DNA of 64,000 nucleotides, from NCBI GenBank assembly GCA_016794585.1, contig JAEUJM010000049.1:1-64000 (forward strand), written 5' to 3'. The translations under genes were made by a program, and so were the position numbers. Under the pieces are notes generated by a model, which was not told the DNA's origin, made no database searches, and was given only the letters and a program-made list of their open reading frames with translations. Position 1 is the first letter of the stretch, and each line of letters opens with the position of its first letter. Shown piece by piece: positions 42,417 to 50,596 of this stretch. Source of the DNA: Acidimicrobiales bacterium (GTDB lineage: Bacteria > Actinomycetota > Acidimicrobiia > Acidimicrobiales > DATDAH01).

Positions 42417-43426
42417 TGGCCGAGCCGACCAAGGCCGCCAAGGCCGCGTCCCCGACGAAGGCGACGCAGGCCACCAAGGCGACGAAGGCCTCCGGGTCGA
42501 CCAGGGGCACCGCGCCCACCAAGGGCACCCGGTCGGGCAAGGCGGCCCGCCCGGCGCCGCCGCCGGGCGCGCCGCCCGGCACCCGCGTCACGAAGTCGGG
42601 CAAGGTGAAGAAGCCCACCCGCAAGCAGCGCCGCATCAACAAGATGCGATCGCGTCCGCCCACCCGCTTTCTCATCACCTACGACATCAACGGCCCGAAG
42701 GTCCGCCTCGGCATCGGTTGGGCCATCCTCATCGGCCTGGCCACCCTGGGCCAGGAGACCGGCCTCGCCGCCCTCTACGGGGCGGTCGCGGCGCTGGGGG
42801 CCTGGCAGGCGGTCCGGGCCTGGAAGACGTGGGGCGCCAACGCCGAGGAGTACACCGCCGGCGCCATCGCCGGCGGCATGGGCGTCGCCTCGGCCTTCGG
42901 GTTCGCGCCGGTGGGCCTGGTGGCCCTCGGAGCCATCCCCCTGGCGCTCCTGGCCGGGTTCTCCACCGAGGGCACCCGTCGCAACTACCTGGGCTCGGTC
43001 GGCATCACCCTCCAGTGCGGCCTCTTCCTGGGTGTCGCCGCGGCCTCACCGGCCCTCACCTATCGCATCGACCTCGGCGGCTTCGTGGCCCTCATCGTGT
43101 TGGTGTGCGTGTACGAGATGGGTGACTTCCTCATCGGCTCGGGGTCGAGCAACCACCTCGAGGGCCCCCTCGCCGGCATCGCCGGGATCGCCGTGTTCAC
43201 CTTCGCCATGGCCGTGGTGCACCTCGCCCCGTTCCAGGGCTACGAGATCGTCCTGTTCGGTGCGGTGGCGGCGGCGCTGTGCCCCCTCGGACAGCTCATG
43301 GGGTCGGCCATCCTGCCCCGCGCCGACGCCCGCGCCCCCGCCCTGCGCCGCCTCGACTCGCTGCTCCTGCTCGGTCCCGTCTGGGCCTTCGGCCTCCAGC
43401 AGTACCTGACCTCGCGCGGGCGATAA
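42416..43426 (+). CDS. CdsA-like polytopic membrane protein with degenerate signature
   Basis: A 336-residue protein. The N-terminal 75 residues are a Lys/Ala/Thr-rich, strongly basic tail (repeats of TKATKA type). Then about seven hydrophobic segments follow. The C-terminal region GQLMGSAILPRADARAPALRRLDSLLLLG resembles the CDP-diglyceride synthetase block but lacks its KD and HGG elements, leaving only RxDS. So CdsA activity is doubtful; a paralogue with another role is likely. It overlaps the MoaD gene by one base. The stop TAA begins the -10 TAAGGT (43424-43429) of the next gene. Confidence 0.72.
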   Translation: MAEPTKAAKAASPTKATQATKATKASGSTRGTAPTKGTRSGKAARPAPPPGAPPGTRVTKSGKVKKPTRKQRRINKMRSRPPTRFLITYDINGPKVRLGIGWAILIGLATLGQETGLAALYGAVAALGAWQAVRAWKTWGANAEEYTAGAIAGGMGVASAFGFAPVGLVALGAIPLALLAGFSTEGTRRNYLGSVGITLQCGLFLGVAAASPALTYRIDLGGFVALIVLVCVYEMGDFLIGSGSSNHLEGPLAGIAGIAVFTFAMAVVHLAPFQGYEIVLFGAVAAALCPLGQLMGSAILPRADARAPALRRLDSLLLLGPVWAFGLQQYLTSRGR

Positions 43427-43468
43427 GGTCTCGCCCACATCCGAGGGGATCTGGGAGGCAACACGCAG

Positions 43469-44224
43469 ATGGTCATCATCAAGTCGTTCGGCGACGTCTA
43501 CACGGGCTTCGAGGTGCTCTTCCGGTGGTTCCACGTGCTGGGCGGAATCACCTGGATCGGCCTGCTCTACTTCTTCAACTTCGTCCAGGTGCCGGCCTAC
43601 GCCGAGCTCAGCCCTGCCGCCCGCGGCGAGGCCTTCGACAAGCTCACGTGGCGGGCCCTGTGGTGGTTCCGCTGGGCCGCCGCCCTCACCTTCGCGACCG
43701 GCATCATCATCCTGGGCATCCAGAAGAACCTCGGCCCCAACTTCGCCGACTACTTCGCCGCCCCGCAGGGCACCTCGATCGCCTGGGGCGCCATCCTCGG
43801 CACCATCATGTTCCTCAACGTGTGGGGCATCATCTGGCGCAACCAGAAGGTGGTCATCGCCTCCGAGCGCGACAAGCTCGCCGGCGGCCAGGGCGACCCC
43901 GAGCAGCCCAACGCGGCCAAGCGCGCCGCCCGGGCCTCTCGCGCCAACGCCCTGTTCTCCATCCCGATGCTGTTCTTCATGCTCTTCACGAGCCACTTCT
44001 CCAACGCCTACGCCGACCCCAACGGCGGCGTGCTGTTCGGCGCCTGGGGGATCTTCATCCTCATCGTCGGCTTCATCGAGCTGAGCGCCCTCGGCCTGCT
44101 CGGCGGCCTCGACAACGGCTTCAACAAGAACGTGTTCGACAAGCACCGCAACACGATCATCGCCGGGTTCGTGGTCTGGGGCCTGCTGTTCCTCGGCGGG
44201 TGGGAGATCGTCATCGGCTCATGA
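43469..44224 (+). CDS. PuuD-like membrane protein (urate oxidase N domain), lacking cytochrome c domain
   Basis: A 251-residue integral membrane protein of the urate hydroxylase N-terminal family (PF06181-like). WFHVLGGITWIGLLYFFNFVQV is the family's first helix with conserved His; AWGAILGTIMFLNVWGIIW and FTSHFSNAYAD follow. PuuD enzymes have a further C-terminal cytochrome c domain with CxxCH; it is absent here, so the protein is about 170 residues shorter. Urate oxidation is therefore uncertain. GGGAGG lies 13 bases before the ATG. The next gene overlaps it by 4 bases (ATGA). Confidence 0.83.
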   Translation: MVIIKSFGDVYTGFEVLFRWFHVLGGITWIGLLYFFNFVQVPAYAELSPAARGEAFDKLTWRALWWFRWAAALTFATGIIILGIQKNLGPNFADYFAAPQGTSIAWGAILGTIMFLNVWGIIWRNQKVVIASERDKLAGGQGDPEQPNAAKRAARASRANALFSIPMLFFMLFTSHFSNAYADPNGGVLFGAWGIFILIVGFIELSALGLLGGLDNGFNKNVFDKHRNTIIAGFVVWGLLFLGGWEIVIGS

Positions 44225-44751
44225 CCACCCTCGCGGAGGTCCTCGACCCGGGCTACGTGGCCGACCTGGGGGACAAGGACCTGGACGAGGTGCGCTCGAT
44301 GCGCGACCAGGCCCAACGGGTGGAGAACGGCGTGTCGTACCTGCGCCGCCTCGCCCAGGGCCACCTCGACATCGTCAACCACGAGCGCACCCGTCGCCGC
44401 GACGGAGGTGAGGCCGGCGACCTGTCGGCCCTCATCGGGCAGCTACCGGAGATCCTCTCCGAGCACACCCGTGGGCCCGGCCTCGGCCGCCCCCCGCAGG
44501 ACCTCGATCCCGCGGTGGTGCCGGCCGAGCTCGAAGCCTCCCTCGACGCCATCGTGGCGGGGGCCGACCTGGCCGACCTCCCCACCCTCGACGACGCGGC
44601 GCTCGACACCCTGGCCGAGCGCCTCGGCGCCTACGAGGCCGAGGTGTCGGGCCGGCGCCACGAGCTCCACGGGCGCATCGACACCCTCCAGGACGAGATC
44701 AAGCGCCGCTACCGCGACGGTGAGGCCACGGTCGACTCACTGCTGAGCTGA
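44221..44751 (+). CDS. rsiG: RsiG-like c-di-GMP-binding anti-sigma factor
   Basis: A 176-residue helical protein. In Streptomyces RsiG binds c-di-GMP through two E-x3-S-x2-R-x3-Q-x3-D motifs in antiparallel helices and then holds the sporulation sigma factor WhiG. Here copy 1 is exact: E35, S39, R42, Q46, D50. Copy 2 is E139, S143, R146, H150, D154, so Gln is replaced by His. The linker between (about 55-125) is acidic and Pro-rich. The gene overlaps the end of the PuuD-like gene (ATGA). No WhiG gene is in the window; orn, which removes pGpG, is at 11520. Family call from motif is strong. Confidence 0.8.
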   Translation: MTTLAEVLDPGYVADLGDKDLDEVRSMRDQAQRVENGVSYLRRLAQGHLDIVNHERTRRRDGGEAGDLSALIGQLPEILSEHTRGPGLGRPPQDLDPAVVPAELEASLDAIVAGADLADLPTLDDAALDTLAERLGAYEAEVSGRRHELHGRIDTLQDEIKRRYRDGEATVDSLLS

Positions 44752-44824
44752 CCGGCCTCCCGCCGCCACTGGTGCTTGCCATCGTTTGGGGGATGCTCGC
44801 GACTGTCGCGTACACTTTTCTTCC

Positions 44825-45193
44825 ATGCGCAACGATCTGGAGGAGCGTTGGCGCGACCTGGGGGAGTTCATCCGTGAGCAGCGCAAGGTCGGCCAGCTCT
44901 CCCTCCGCAAGCTCTCCGAGATGGCGGGGGTGTCCAACCCCTACCTGAGCCAGATCGAGCGGGGCATGCGCAAGCCCTCGGCCGACATCCTGCGCCAGAT
45001 CGCCCGGGCCCTCGAGATCTCCTCCGAGGAGCTCTACATCCGGGCCGGCATCCTCGACGAGCCCGACGGCGACCCCGACCTCGTGGCCGAGATCCGCCGT
45101 GATCCCTACATCACCGAGGACCAGAAGAAGACGCTCGTGCACATCTACGAGTCGTTCCGCCAGAAGACGGGCCCGCCCGAGCTCGAAGCCTGA
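44825..45193 (+). CDS. XRE-family transcriptional regulator, Rv0474-like
   Basis: A 122-residue regulator with a Cro/CI helix-turn-helix at residues 12-66: EFIREQRKVGQLSLRKLSEMAGVSNPYLSQIERG. The tail DPDLVAEIRRDPYITEDQKKTLVHIYESF is short and acidic. It resembles M. tuberculosis Rv0474 in size and sequence (from memory: copper-responsive). ATG 44825 follows TACACT (44811-44816) by 8 bases; an in-frame upstream GTG/ATG would add a basic segment not in the family. Starts the conserved block ending in hemD. Confidence 0.87.
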   Translation: MRNDLEERWRDLGEFIREQRKVGQLSLRKLSEMAGVSNPYLSQIERGMRKPSADILRQIARALEISSEELYIRAGILDEPDGDPDLVAEIRRDPYITEDQKKTLVHIYESFRQKTGPPELEA

Positions 45194-45238
45194 GAGCGAG
45201 GCAGGAATCCCAGCGATGCCTGTGGTGTTGGGGCTTCC

Positions 45239-46450
45239 GTGGCCAACGTAGCGGTCCTCTCCCTGCACACGTCCCCGCTGGCCCAGCCGGGGTCCGGTGA
45301 CAGCGGTGGCATGAACGTCTACGTGCGCGAGCTGGTGGGGTCGCTGGCCCAGGCCGGGGTGGCCTGCAACGTGTACGTCCGCCGTTGGAGCGACGACCTG
45401 CCCGACGTGGTCGACGTCGAGCCCGGGTTCCGGGTGGTGCACGTCCCCGCGGGGCCGGTGGGCCTGTCGAAAGAGGAGCTGCCCGGCGTGGTCGACGAGT
45501 TCGCCGACCGTGTGGCCGAGCACGTCGCCGCGGCCGGTGAGATCGGCACCCTCCACGCCAACTACTGGCTGTCGGGCGTGGCCGGGCACCGCATCAAGCA
45601 CGCCCTCGACCTGCCCCTGGTGTCCACCTTCCACACCCTCGCCCGGGTGAAGGCCGAGACGGGCGACCCCGAGCCCGACCGGCGCATCCAGGCCGAGACC
45701 GAGGTCATCGGCTGCTCGGACGCCATCCTCGCCTCCTGCACGGCCGAGGCCTCCCAGCTCACCCAGCTCTACGGCGCCGACCCCAGCCGCATCGAGATCG
45801 TCCCGCCCGGGGTCGACCACGCCTTCTTCTCGCCGGGCGATCAGCGGGGGGCGCGCGCCGCCCTCGGCCTCGGCGATGAGCCCGTCCTGTTGTTCGTGGG
45901 TCGCATCCAGCCCCTCAAGGGGGTCGACGTGGCGGTACGCACCCTCGCCGCGCTGGCCCATCCCGATGCCGTGCTGGTGGTGGTCGGCGGCGCCAGCGGC
46001 GCCGAGGGCCATCTCGAGGTCGAGCGGGTGCAGAAGCTGGCCGCTGATCTCGGCGTGGCCGACCGCATCCACTGGACCCCACCCCAGCCGCACCACCTGC
46101 TCTCGACCTACTACCGCGCCGCGGACGTCTGCCTGGTGCCCAGCCGCTCGGAGTCGTTCGGCCTCGTGGCCCTCGAGGCGGCGGCGTGCGGCACACCCGT
46201 GGTGGCGGCGGCGGTGGGCGGCCTGCGCACCATCGTCGCCCACGGCGGCACCGGCTTCCTCGTCGACGGCCGCGACCCGGCCGTGTTCGCCCACTACACC
46301 GAAGAACTGCTGGACTCACCGACGCTCCACGCCGAGCTGTCAGCCGCCGCGGCGCAGCGGGCCGCCGGGTACACGTGGTCCACCACCGCGGGGCGCCTGC
46401 GTCGTTTGCACAACGACCTCAAGGCCCGGTCGCTCGTGCAGTGCGCCTGA
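45239..46450 (+). CDS. mshA: D-inositol-3-phosphate glycosyltransferase MshA
   Basis: First step of mycothiol synthesis: transfers N-acetylglucosamine from UDP-GlcNAc to inositol 3-phosphate. The 403-residue GT-B protein shows the family N-terminus SLHTSPLAQPGSGDSGGMNVYV, LHANYWLSGVAGH, the UDP-binding VGRIQPLKGVDVAVR and the E-x7-E block PSRSESFGLVALEAAACG. GTG start at 45239. Followed by a YbjN gene as in mycobacteria (Rv0486-Rv0487). Presence shows that the organism makes mycothiol. Confidence 0.93.
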   Translation: MANVAVLSLHTSPLAQPGSGDSGGMNVYVRELVGSLAQAGVACNVYVRRWSDDLPDVVDVEPGFRVVHVPAGPVGLSKEELPGVVDEFADRVAEHVAAAGEIGTLHANYWLSGVAGHRIKHALDLPLVSTFHTLARVKAETGDPEPDRRIQAETEVIGCSDAILASCTAEASQLTQLYGADPSRIEIVPPGVDHAFFSPGDQRGARAALGLGDEPVLLFVGRIQPLKGVDVAVRTLAALAHPDAVLVVVGGASGAEGHLEVERVQKLAADLGVADRIHWTPPQPHHLLSTYYRAADVCLVPSRSESFGLVALEAAACGTPVVAAAVGGLRTIVAHGGTGFLVDGRDPAVFAHYTEELLDSPTLHAELSAAAAQRAAGYTWSTTAGRLRRLHNDLKARSLVQCA

Positions 46451-46457
46451 GGTCGCG

Positions 46458-46922
46458 GTGTCCGAGCAGCCATCGTCCCCCGAGGAGCTCGACCGCCTCA
46501 CCGCCCTGATCGACGGGTGGCTCGCCGTCCAGCTCGAGGAGAACCCCACCGTCGCCGCGGTGGACCACGGCGAGCCCGGCGAGCGGCGTTGGTACGTACG
46601 CCTCGACGGCGAGGAGAAGTCCACCACCACCATCTGGTTCACCCTCGGCCAGCGGACGCTGCACTACGAGACCTACGTCATGCCGGCGCCCGAGGAGAAC
46701 CACGAGGCCTTCTACGAGCACCTGCTGCGACGCAACCTGAAGCTCTACGGTGCCGCGTTCGCCATCGGCGCGGAGGACGCCGTGTTCCTGGTGGGCCAGC
46801 TCCCCAACGCGGCGATCGACCACGACGAGCTCGACCGCATCCTCGGCTCGATGTACGTCTACGTCGAGCAGTTCTTCCGCCCTGCGCTGCGCATCGGCTT
46901 CGCCAGTCGGTTCGCTCCGTGA
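46458..46922 (+). CDS. YbjN-domain protein, Rv0487-like
   Basis: A 154-residue type III secretion chaperone-like (YbjN) fold protein of unknown function. Sequence runs from EELDRLTALIDGWLAVQLEENP through TIWFTLGQRTLHYETYVMPAPEENHEAFYEHLLRRN to DHDELDRILGSMYVYVEQFF. It starts 7 bases after mshA, the same neighbour as in mycobacteria, so a link to mycothiol is plausible. GTG start. Confidence 0.85.
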   Translation: MSEQPSSPEELDRLTALIDGWLAVQLEENPTVAAVDHGEPGERRWYVRLDGEEKSTTTIWFTLGQRTLHYETYVMPAPEENHEAFYEHLLRRNLKLYGAAFAIGAEDAVFLVGQLPNAAIDHDELDRILGSMYVYVEQFFRPALRIGFASRFAP

Positions 46923-46951
46923 GGGCCGGAGCGTCGTTTCCTTACTTTTCA

Positions 46952-46980
46952 TTGCATTTCAACCTCGAACGCTCTACGGT
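46952..46980 (+). promoter_or_regulatory. Promoter of the MFS transporter gene
   Basis: -35 TTGCAT (46952-46957), 17-base spacer, -10 TACGGT (46975-46980), in an AT-rich patch (TTCCTTACTTTTCATTGCATTTC). The leader is about 45 bases, with GGGGAAG before the start, so this gene is not leaderless. Confidence 0.65.
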
Positions 46981-47031
46981 CCGGAGCGCTCCCGGGGCCC
47001 GGGCCAGCACGCTCGGATCGGGGAAGTGCGG

Positions 47032-48261
47032 GTGACGGCGCTGCGGGCCCCGGGGGCTCGGGGCCACGTCCGGCCGGGGCCGCCGCCGCTGCTGCTCATC
47101 TACTCGGTGACGGTCACCGGGATCCTCAACAACACCCTCATCGGGCCCGCCATCCCGGACATCCTCGACGCCTTCGACCAGCCGTCCAGCCGCGCCGGGC
47201 TCCTGGTGGCCTCCGGTGCGCTGCCCGGGATCGTCGTGGCCCCCCTGATCGGGGTGCTGGCCGACCGCTTCGGCCGCCGTCGGGTGCTCGTGCCCTGTCT
47301 GGTCGTGTTCGGGGTGGGTGGCGGCCTGGCGGCGCTCGCCCCGTCGTTCGCCCTGCTGTTGCTCCTTCGCCTCATCCAGGGAGCGGGTGGCGCCGGGCTC
47401 ATCAACCTCGCGGTCGTGATCATCGGCGATCACTGGACGGGCACCGAGCGGGCGAAGCTCGTCGGCCGCAACGCCGCCACCCTCACCATCTCGCTGGCCA
47501 TCTTCCCCGCCGTCGGCGGCCTGCTCACCGAGCTGGGGAGCTGGCGCTGGTCGTTCGCCCCCTATCCGCTGGCCCTCGTCACCGCCGCCCTCATCTGGCG
47601 GATGTTGCCCGACATCGAGCTGCACCCCCAGCCGGCGGTGGCCAGCCAGCTCCGCGACGCCGGCCGGGTGCTGCGCCAGCCCCTGCTGGCCCGGGCCACG
47701 CTCGCCGCCTTCGGCGTGTTCTTCTTGATCTTCGGGCTGTACCTCACCGTGCTGCCCGTCCTCCTCGAGGACCGCTTCGGCCTCTCCGCCGGCGCCCGCG
47801 GCCTGGTGCTCGCGGCGCCGGCCCTCAGCTCCACGGCCGCCGCCCTTGTCGTGGGGCGCCTGAGGGCGGGGTACGGCGGGCGGGCGCTGGTGCTGTTCGG
47901 CTCGGTGTGCTTCACCGTGGCCTTCGTGACCATCGGCTTCGCCCCCAGCCTGATCGTCGTGCTCATCGGCGGGCTGTTCTACGGCCTCGGGGAAGGCCTC
48001 TCCATCCCCACTTACCAGGACTTCGTGGCCGGCTCGGCGCCCGCCGCCAGCCGTGGTGCGGTCGTGGCGGTCTGGGTGGGCGCGGCGCGCGCCGGGCAGG
48101 TGGCCGGCCCCCTCGCCGCGGGCGCCGCCCTCAGCACCCTGCTGCCCGGTGCGGTCTTCGTGGTCGGCGGCGCCCTCGCCGCCGCGACGCTGGTGGCGCA
48201 GCTGCGGGCCGACACGTCGGTGCGCCCTGCGCTCCAGGGGACGCCCGCTGGCGAGGGGTAA
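47032..48261 (+). CDS. Major facilitator superfamily transporter
   Basis: A 409-residue exporter with twelve predicted helices. The family loop 2-3 motif is GVLADRFGRRRVLVP, and GDHWTGTERAKLVG lies in the following loop. Drug or metabolite efflux is the general role; no substrate can be named. GTG 47032 is preceded by GGGGAAG; GTG 47026 is also in frame and would add two residues. Its stop TAA is the start of the proC -10 TAACGT. Confidence 0.87.
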   Translation: MTALRAPGARGHVRPGPPPLLLIYSVTVTGILNNTLIGPAIPDILDAFDQPSSRAGLLVASGALPGIVVAPLIGVLADRFGRRRVLVPCLVVFGVGGGLAALAPSFALLLLLRLIQGAGGAGLINLAVVIIGDHWTGTERAKLVGRNAATLTISLAIFPAVGGLLTELGSWRWSFAPYPLALVTAALIWRMLPDIELHPQPAVASQLRDAGRVLRQPLLARATLAAFGVFFLIFGLYLTVLPVLLEDRFGLSAGARGLVLAAPALSSTAAALVVGRLRAGYGGRALVLFGSVCFTVAFVTIGFAPSLIVVLIGGLFYGLGEGLSIPTYQDFVAGSAPAASRGAVVAVWVGAARAGQVAGPLAAGAALSTLLPGAVFVVGGALAAATLVAQLRADTSVRPALQGTPAGEG

Positions 48262-48272
48262 CGTCGCCGCCC

Positions 48273-49067
48273 ATGACGGCGAAGCTGCTGGTGGTCGGGG
48301 GCGGGAAGATGGGCGAGGCCCTCGTGGCGGGGCTGGTCGACGCCGGTTGGGCGGCCGCCGACGAGCTCGCCGTCGTCGAGCGCCTGCCCGAGCGCCGGGA
48401 CGAGCTCGCGGCCCGACTCCCGGGCCTGGTGGTGGTCGACGCCGCCGTCGCCGCCGAGGGGGTGGTCCTCGCGGTCAAGCCCCAGGACGTCGTGGCCGCC
48501 TGCGCCGAGCTGCACGCCCACGCCCCGGCCCGGGTGCTGTCCATCGCCGCCGGCGTCACGATCGCCACGCTCGAGGGCGCCCTGCCGCCGGGCACGGCCG
48601 TGGTGCGGGCCATGCCCAACACCCCCGCCACGGTGGGCGCCGGCGCCGCCGCCATCGCGGGCGGGACGTCGGCCACCGAGGCCGACCTCGACTGGGCCGA
48701 CGCCGTCCTCTCGTCGGTCGGCATCGCCGTGCGGGTCCCGGAGGAGCAGCTCGACGCGGTGACGGGCCTGTCCGGCTCGGGCCCCGCCTACGTGTTCCTC
48801 GTGGCCGAGGCGCTGATGGAGGCGGGGGCGACCGTCGGGCTCCCCGCCGACGTGACCGAGGCGCTGGTCAACCAGACCCTCCTCGGGGCCGCCCGCCTGC
48901 TGGCCGAGACCGACCAGAGCGCGGAGGCGCTGCGCATCGCCGTGACCTCGCCCAACGGCACCACCGCCGCGGGCCTGGCCGTGCTCGACGCCAACGAGGT
49001 GCGGCGCGCGGTCGTCGACGCGGTGGTGGCCGCCACCGAGCGCTCCCGCGAGCTCGGCCGGGCCTGA
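48273..49067 (+). CDS. proC: Pyrroline-5-carboxylate reductase
   Basis: Last step of proline synthesis: reduces pyrroline-5-carboxylate with NAD(P)H. 264 residues. N-terminal Rossmann motif LVVGGGKMGEAL, VLAVKPQDV, and the C-terminal signature SGSGPAYVFLVAEAL with the NQTLLGAARLL helix. ATG 48273 follows TAACGT (48259-48264) by 8 bases. As in mycobacteria (Rv0500), it is followed by a small HTH gene. Confidence 0.95.
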   Translation: MTAKLLVVGGGKMGEALVAGLVDAGWAAADELAVVERLPERRDELAARLPGLVVVDAAVAAEGVVLAVKPQDVVAACAELHAHAPARVLSIAAGVTIATLEGALPPGTAVVRAMPNTPATVGAGAAAIAGGTSATEADLDWADAVLSSVGIAVRVPEEQLDAVTGLSGSGPAYVFLVAEALMEAGATVGLPADVTEALVNQTLLGAARLLAETDQSAEALRIAVTSPNGTTAAGLAVLDANEVRRAVVDAVVAATERSRELGRA

Positions 49068-49162
49068 GCACCGCGCCGCGCCGAGCGTCACCGAAGAGCC
49101 ACACCAGCCCCACTTTCCCCATCAGCAACGCTCCGCTAGCGTGCCGGGCAAGCGGAGAAGGG

Positions 49163-49366
49163 GTGCAACCCTTGGCACAGCCAAACGCGCTCCCGCGGCT
49201 GCTCACCGTGGCCGAGGTGGCGTCCCTCATGAGAGTCTCGACGATGACCGTCTACCGGCTGATCAAGGCCGGGGACCTCGCCGCGATCCGGGTGGGCAAG
49301 TCCTACCGGATCAAAGAGAGCGACATCGACGACTTCATCGCCGCCCGCTACACCGAAGCGGGCTGA
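49163..49366 (+). CDS. Small excisionase/BldC-like DNA-binding protein, Rv0500A-like
   Basis: A 67-residue MerR-type helix-turn-helix protein: LLTVAEVASLMRVSTMTVYRLIKAGDLAAIRVGKSYRIKESDIDDFI. It is close in sequence to Rv0500A and related to BldC, which control development genes. GTG 49163 leaves little room for the ribosome site GGAGAAGGGG; TTG 49172 has a better 8-base spacing and is a real alternative. A TAGCGT (49137-49142) -10 lies upstream. The Rv0500B-like basic peptide that follows in mycobacteria is not seen. Confidence 0.87.
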   Translation: MQPLAQPNALPRLLTVAEVASLMRVSTMTVYRLIKAGDLAAIRVGKSYRIKESDIDDFIAARYTEAG

Positions 49367-49401
49367 CGGCCCGCTGGTCCTCTGAGGCGGCGCCCACCCG
49401 C

Positions 49402-50559
49402 ATGCGCCTCCTCGTCACCTTCGCCGGCGGCTACGGCCACCTGGCCCCGATGCTGCCGATGGCGCGCGCTGTCGCCGCAGCCGGCCACGACGTCGCCGTC
49501 GCGCCCCGACCCTCGTTGGTGGGGACCGTCGAGGCGGCGGGCTTCGCGGCGATCGCCACCGGTGACCCGGCCCTGGACCCCGCTCCCGTGCGCCGCCCGC
49601 TGCGACCCATCGACCCGGCGGCCGAGGACCGGGTGCTGGTCGAGGGCTTCGCCGGGTCCGTGGCTCGGGACCGAGCCGCCGCCCTCGATGCCCTGCTTCG
49701 GCGCTGGGTGCCCGACGTCGTGCTCTGCGACGAGGTCGACTTCGGCGCCATGGTGGCGGCGGAGCGCGCCGGGGTCCCGCACGCCTCGACGGTCTCGATG
49801 CCGGCGGGCACCTTCGTGCGCCGCCCGCTGCTGGCCGAGGCGCTGGCGGCGCTGCGGGCGAGGCAGGGCCTCCCGGCGGACCCTGACCTGAGGATGCTCG
49901 ACCGGCACCTCGTGCTCGTGCCGGCGCCGCCCTCGTTCCGCGACCCCTCGGTCCCCTTGCCGCCGAGCGCCCGCCACGTTCGCCCCGCCGACCCCGAGCC
50001 CGCGCGGGGCTCGGCCGGGTGGGCACCGCCGGCGTCCGGGCGGCCGCTCGTCTACGCCAGCCTGGGGACGGCGTTCAACCAGGAGGCGGGCGACCTCTAC
50101 GCCCGGGTCGTGGCCGGTGTGCGGGACCTGCCGGTCGATCTCCTCGTCACCGTCGGTCGCGAGCTCGACCCCGCCGAGCTCGGCCCGCAACCCGCCAACG
50201 TGCGGATCGAGCGCTACGTGCCGCAGTGGGCCGTCCTGCCCCATGCCACGGTGGCCGTCACCCACGGCGGATCGGGCGGCGTCATCGGGGCGCTGGCCCA
50301 CGGCGTCCCGGTGGTGGCGCTGCCACTGGGCGCCGACCAACCGTCGAATGCCGCCCGGGTCGAGGCGCTGGGCGTGGGGTGCGTGCTCGACGCCGTGACG
50401 GCGACGCCGGCCGAGATCGGTGCCGCGGTCTCGCAGACGCTGGACGACCCGGCCGGCCGCGCCGCGGCCGAGCGGTTGCGCGACGAGTGCACGGCCCTGC
50501 CGGCGCCAGCTGAGGCGGTGGGGTGGCTGGAGGCGCTCGCCGCGGACGGCGCGGGGTAG
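49402..50559 (+). CDS. UGT-type glycosyltransferase
   Basis: A 385-residue family 1 glycosyltransferase related to the macrolide/rhamnosyl group. N-terminal RLLVTFAGGYGHLAPMLPMARAVAA; the C-terminal donor block is RYVPQWAVLPHATVAVTHGGSGGVIGALAHGVPVVALPLGADQPSNAARVE with His and the Gly triplet intact. Acceptor and sugar unknown; antibiotic, lipid or carotenoid targets are all possible. No biosynthetic cluster surrounds it. Confidence 0.87.
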   Translation: MRLLVTFAGGYGHLAPMLPMARAVAAAGHDVAVAPRPSLVGTVEAAGFAAIATGDPALDPAPVRRPLRPIDPAAEDRVLVEGFAGSVARDRAAALDALLRRWVPDVVLCDEVDFGAMVAAERAGVPHASTVSMPAGTFVRRPLLAEALAALRARQGLPADPDLRMLDRHLVLVPAPPSFRDPSVPLPPSARHVRPADPEPARGSAGWAPPASGRPLVYASLGTAFNQEAGDLYARVVAGVRDLPVDLLVTVGRELDPAELGPQPANVRIERYVPQWAVLPHATVAVTHGGSGGVIGALAHGVPVVALPLGADQPSNAARVEALGVGCVLDAVTATPAEIGAAVSQTLDDPAGRAAAERLRDECTALPAPAEAVGWLEALAADGAG

Positions 50560-50596
50560 CCGGGAGCGGGGCGCGCCCCGTACCGTCGGGGCCGCG

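Noticed and set aside
42416-43426. Active phosphatidate cytidylyltransferase (cdsA)
   Set aside because: The signature is degenerate; only the overall topology and RxDS remain.
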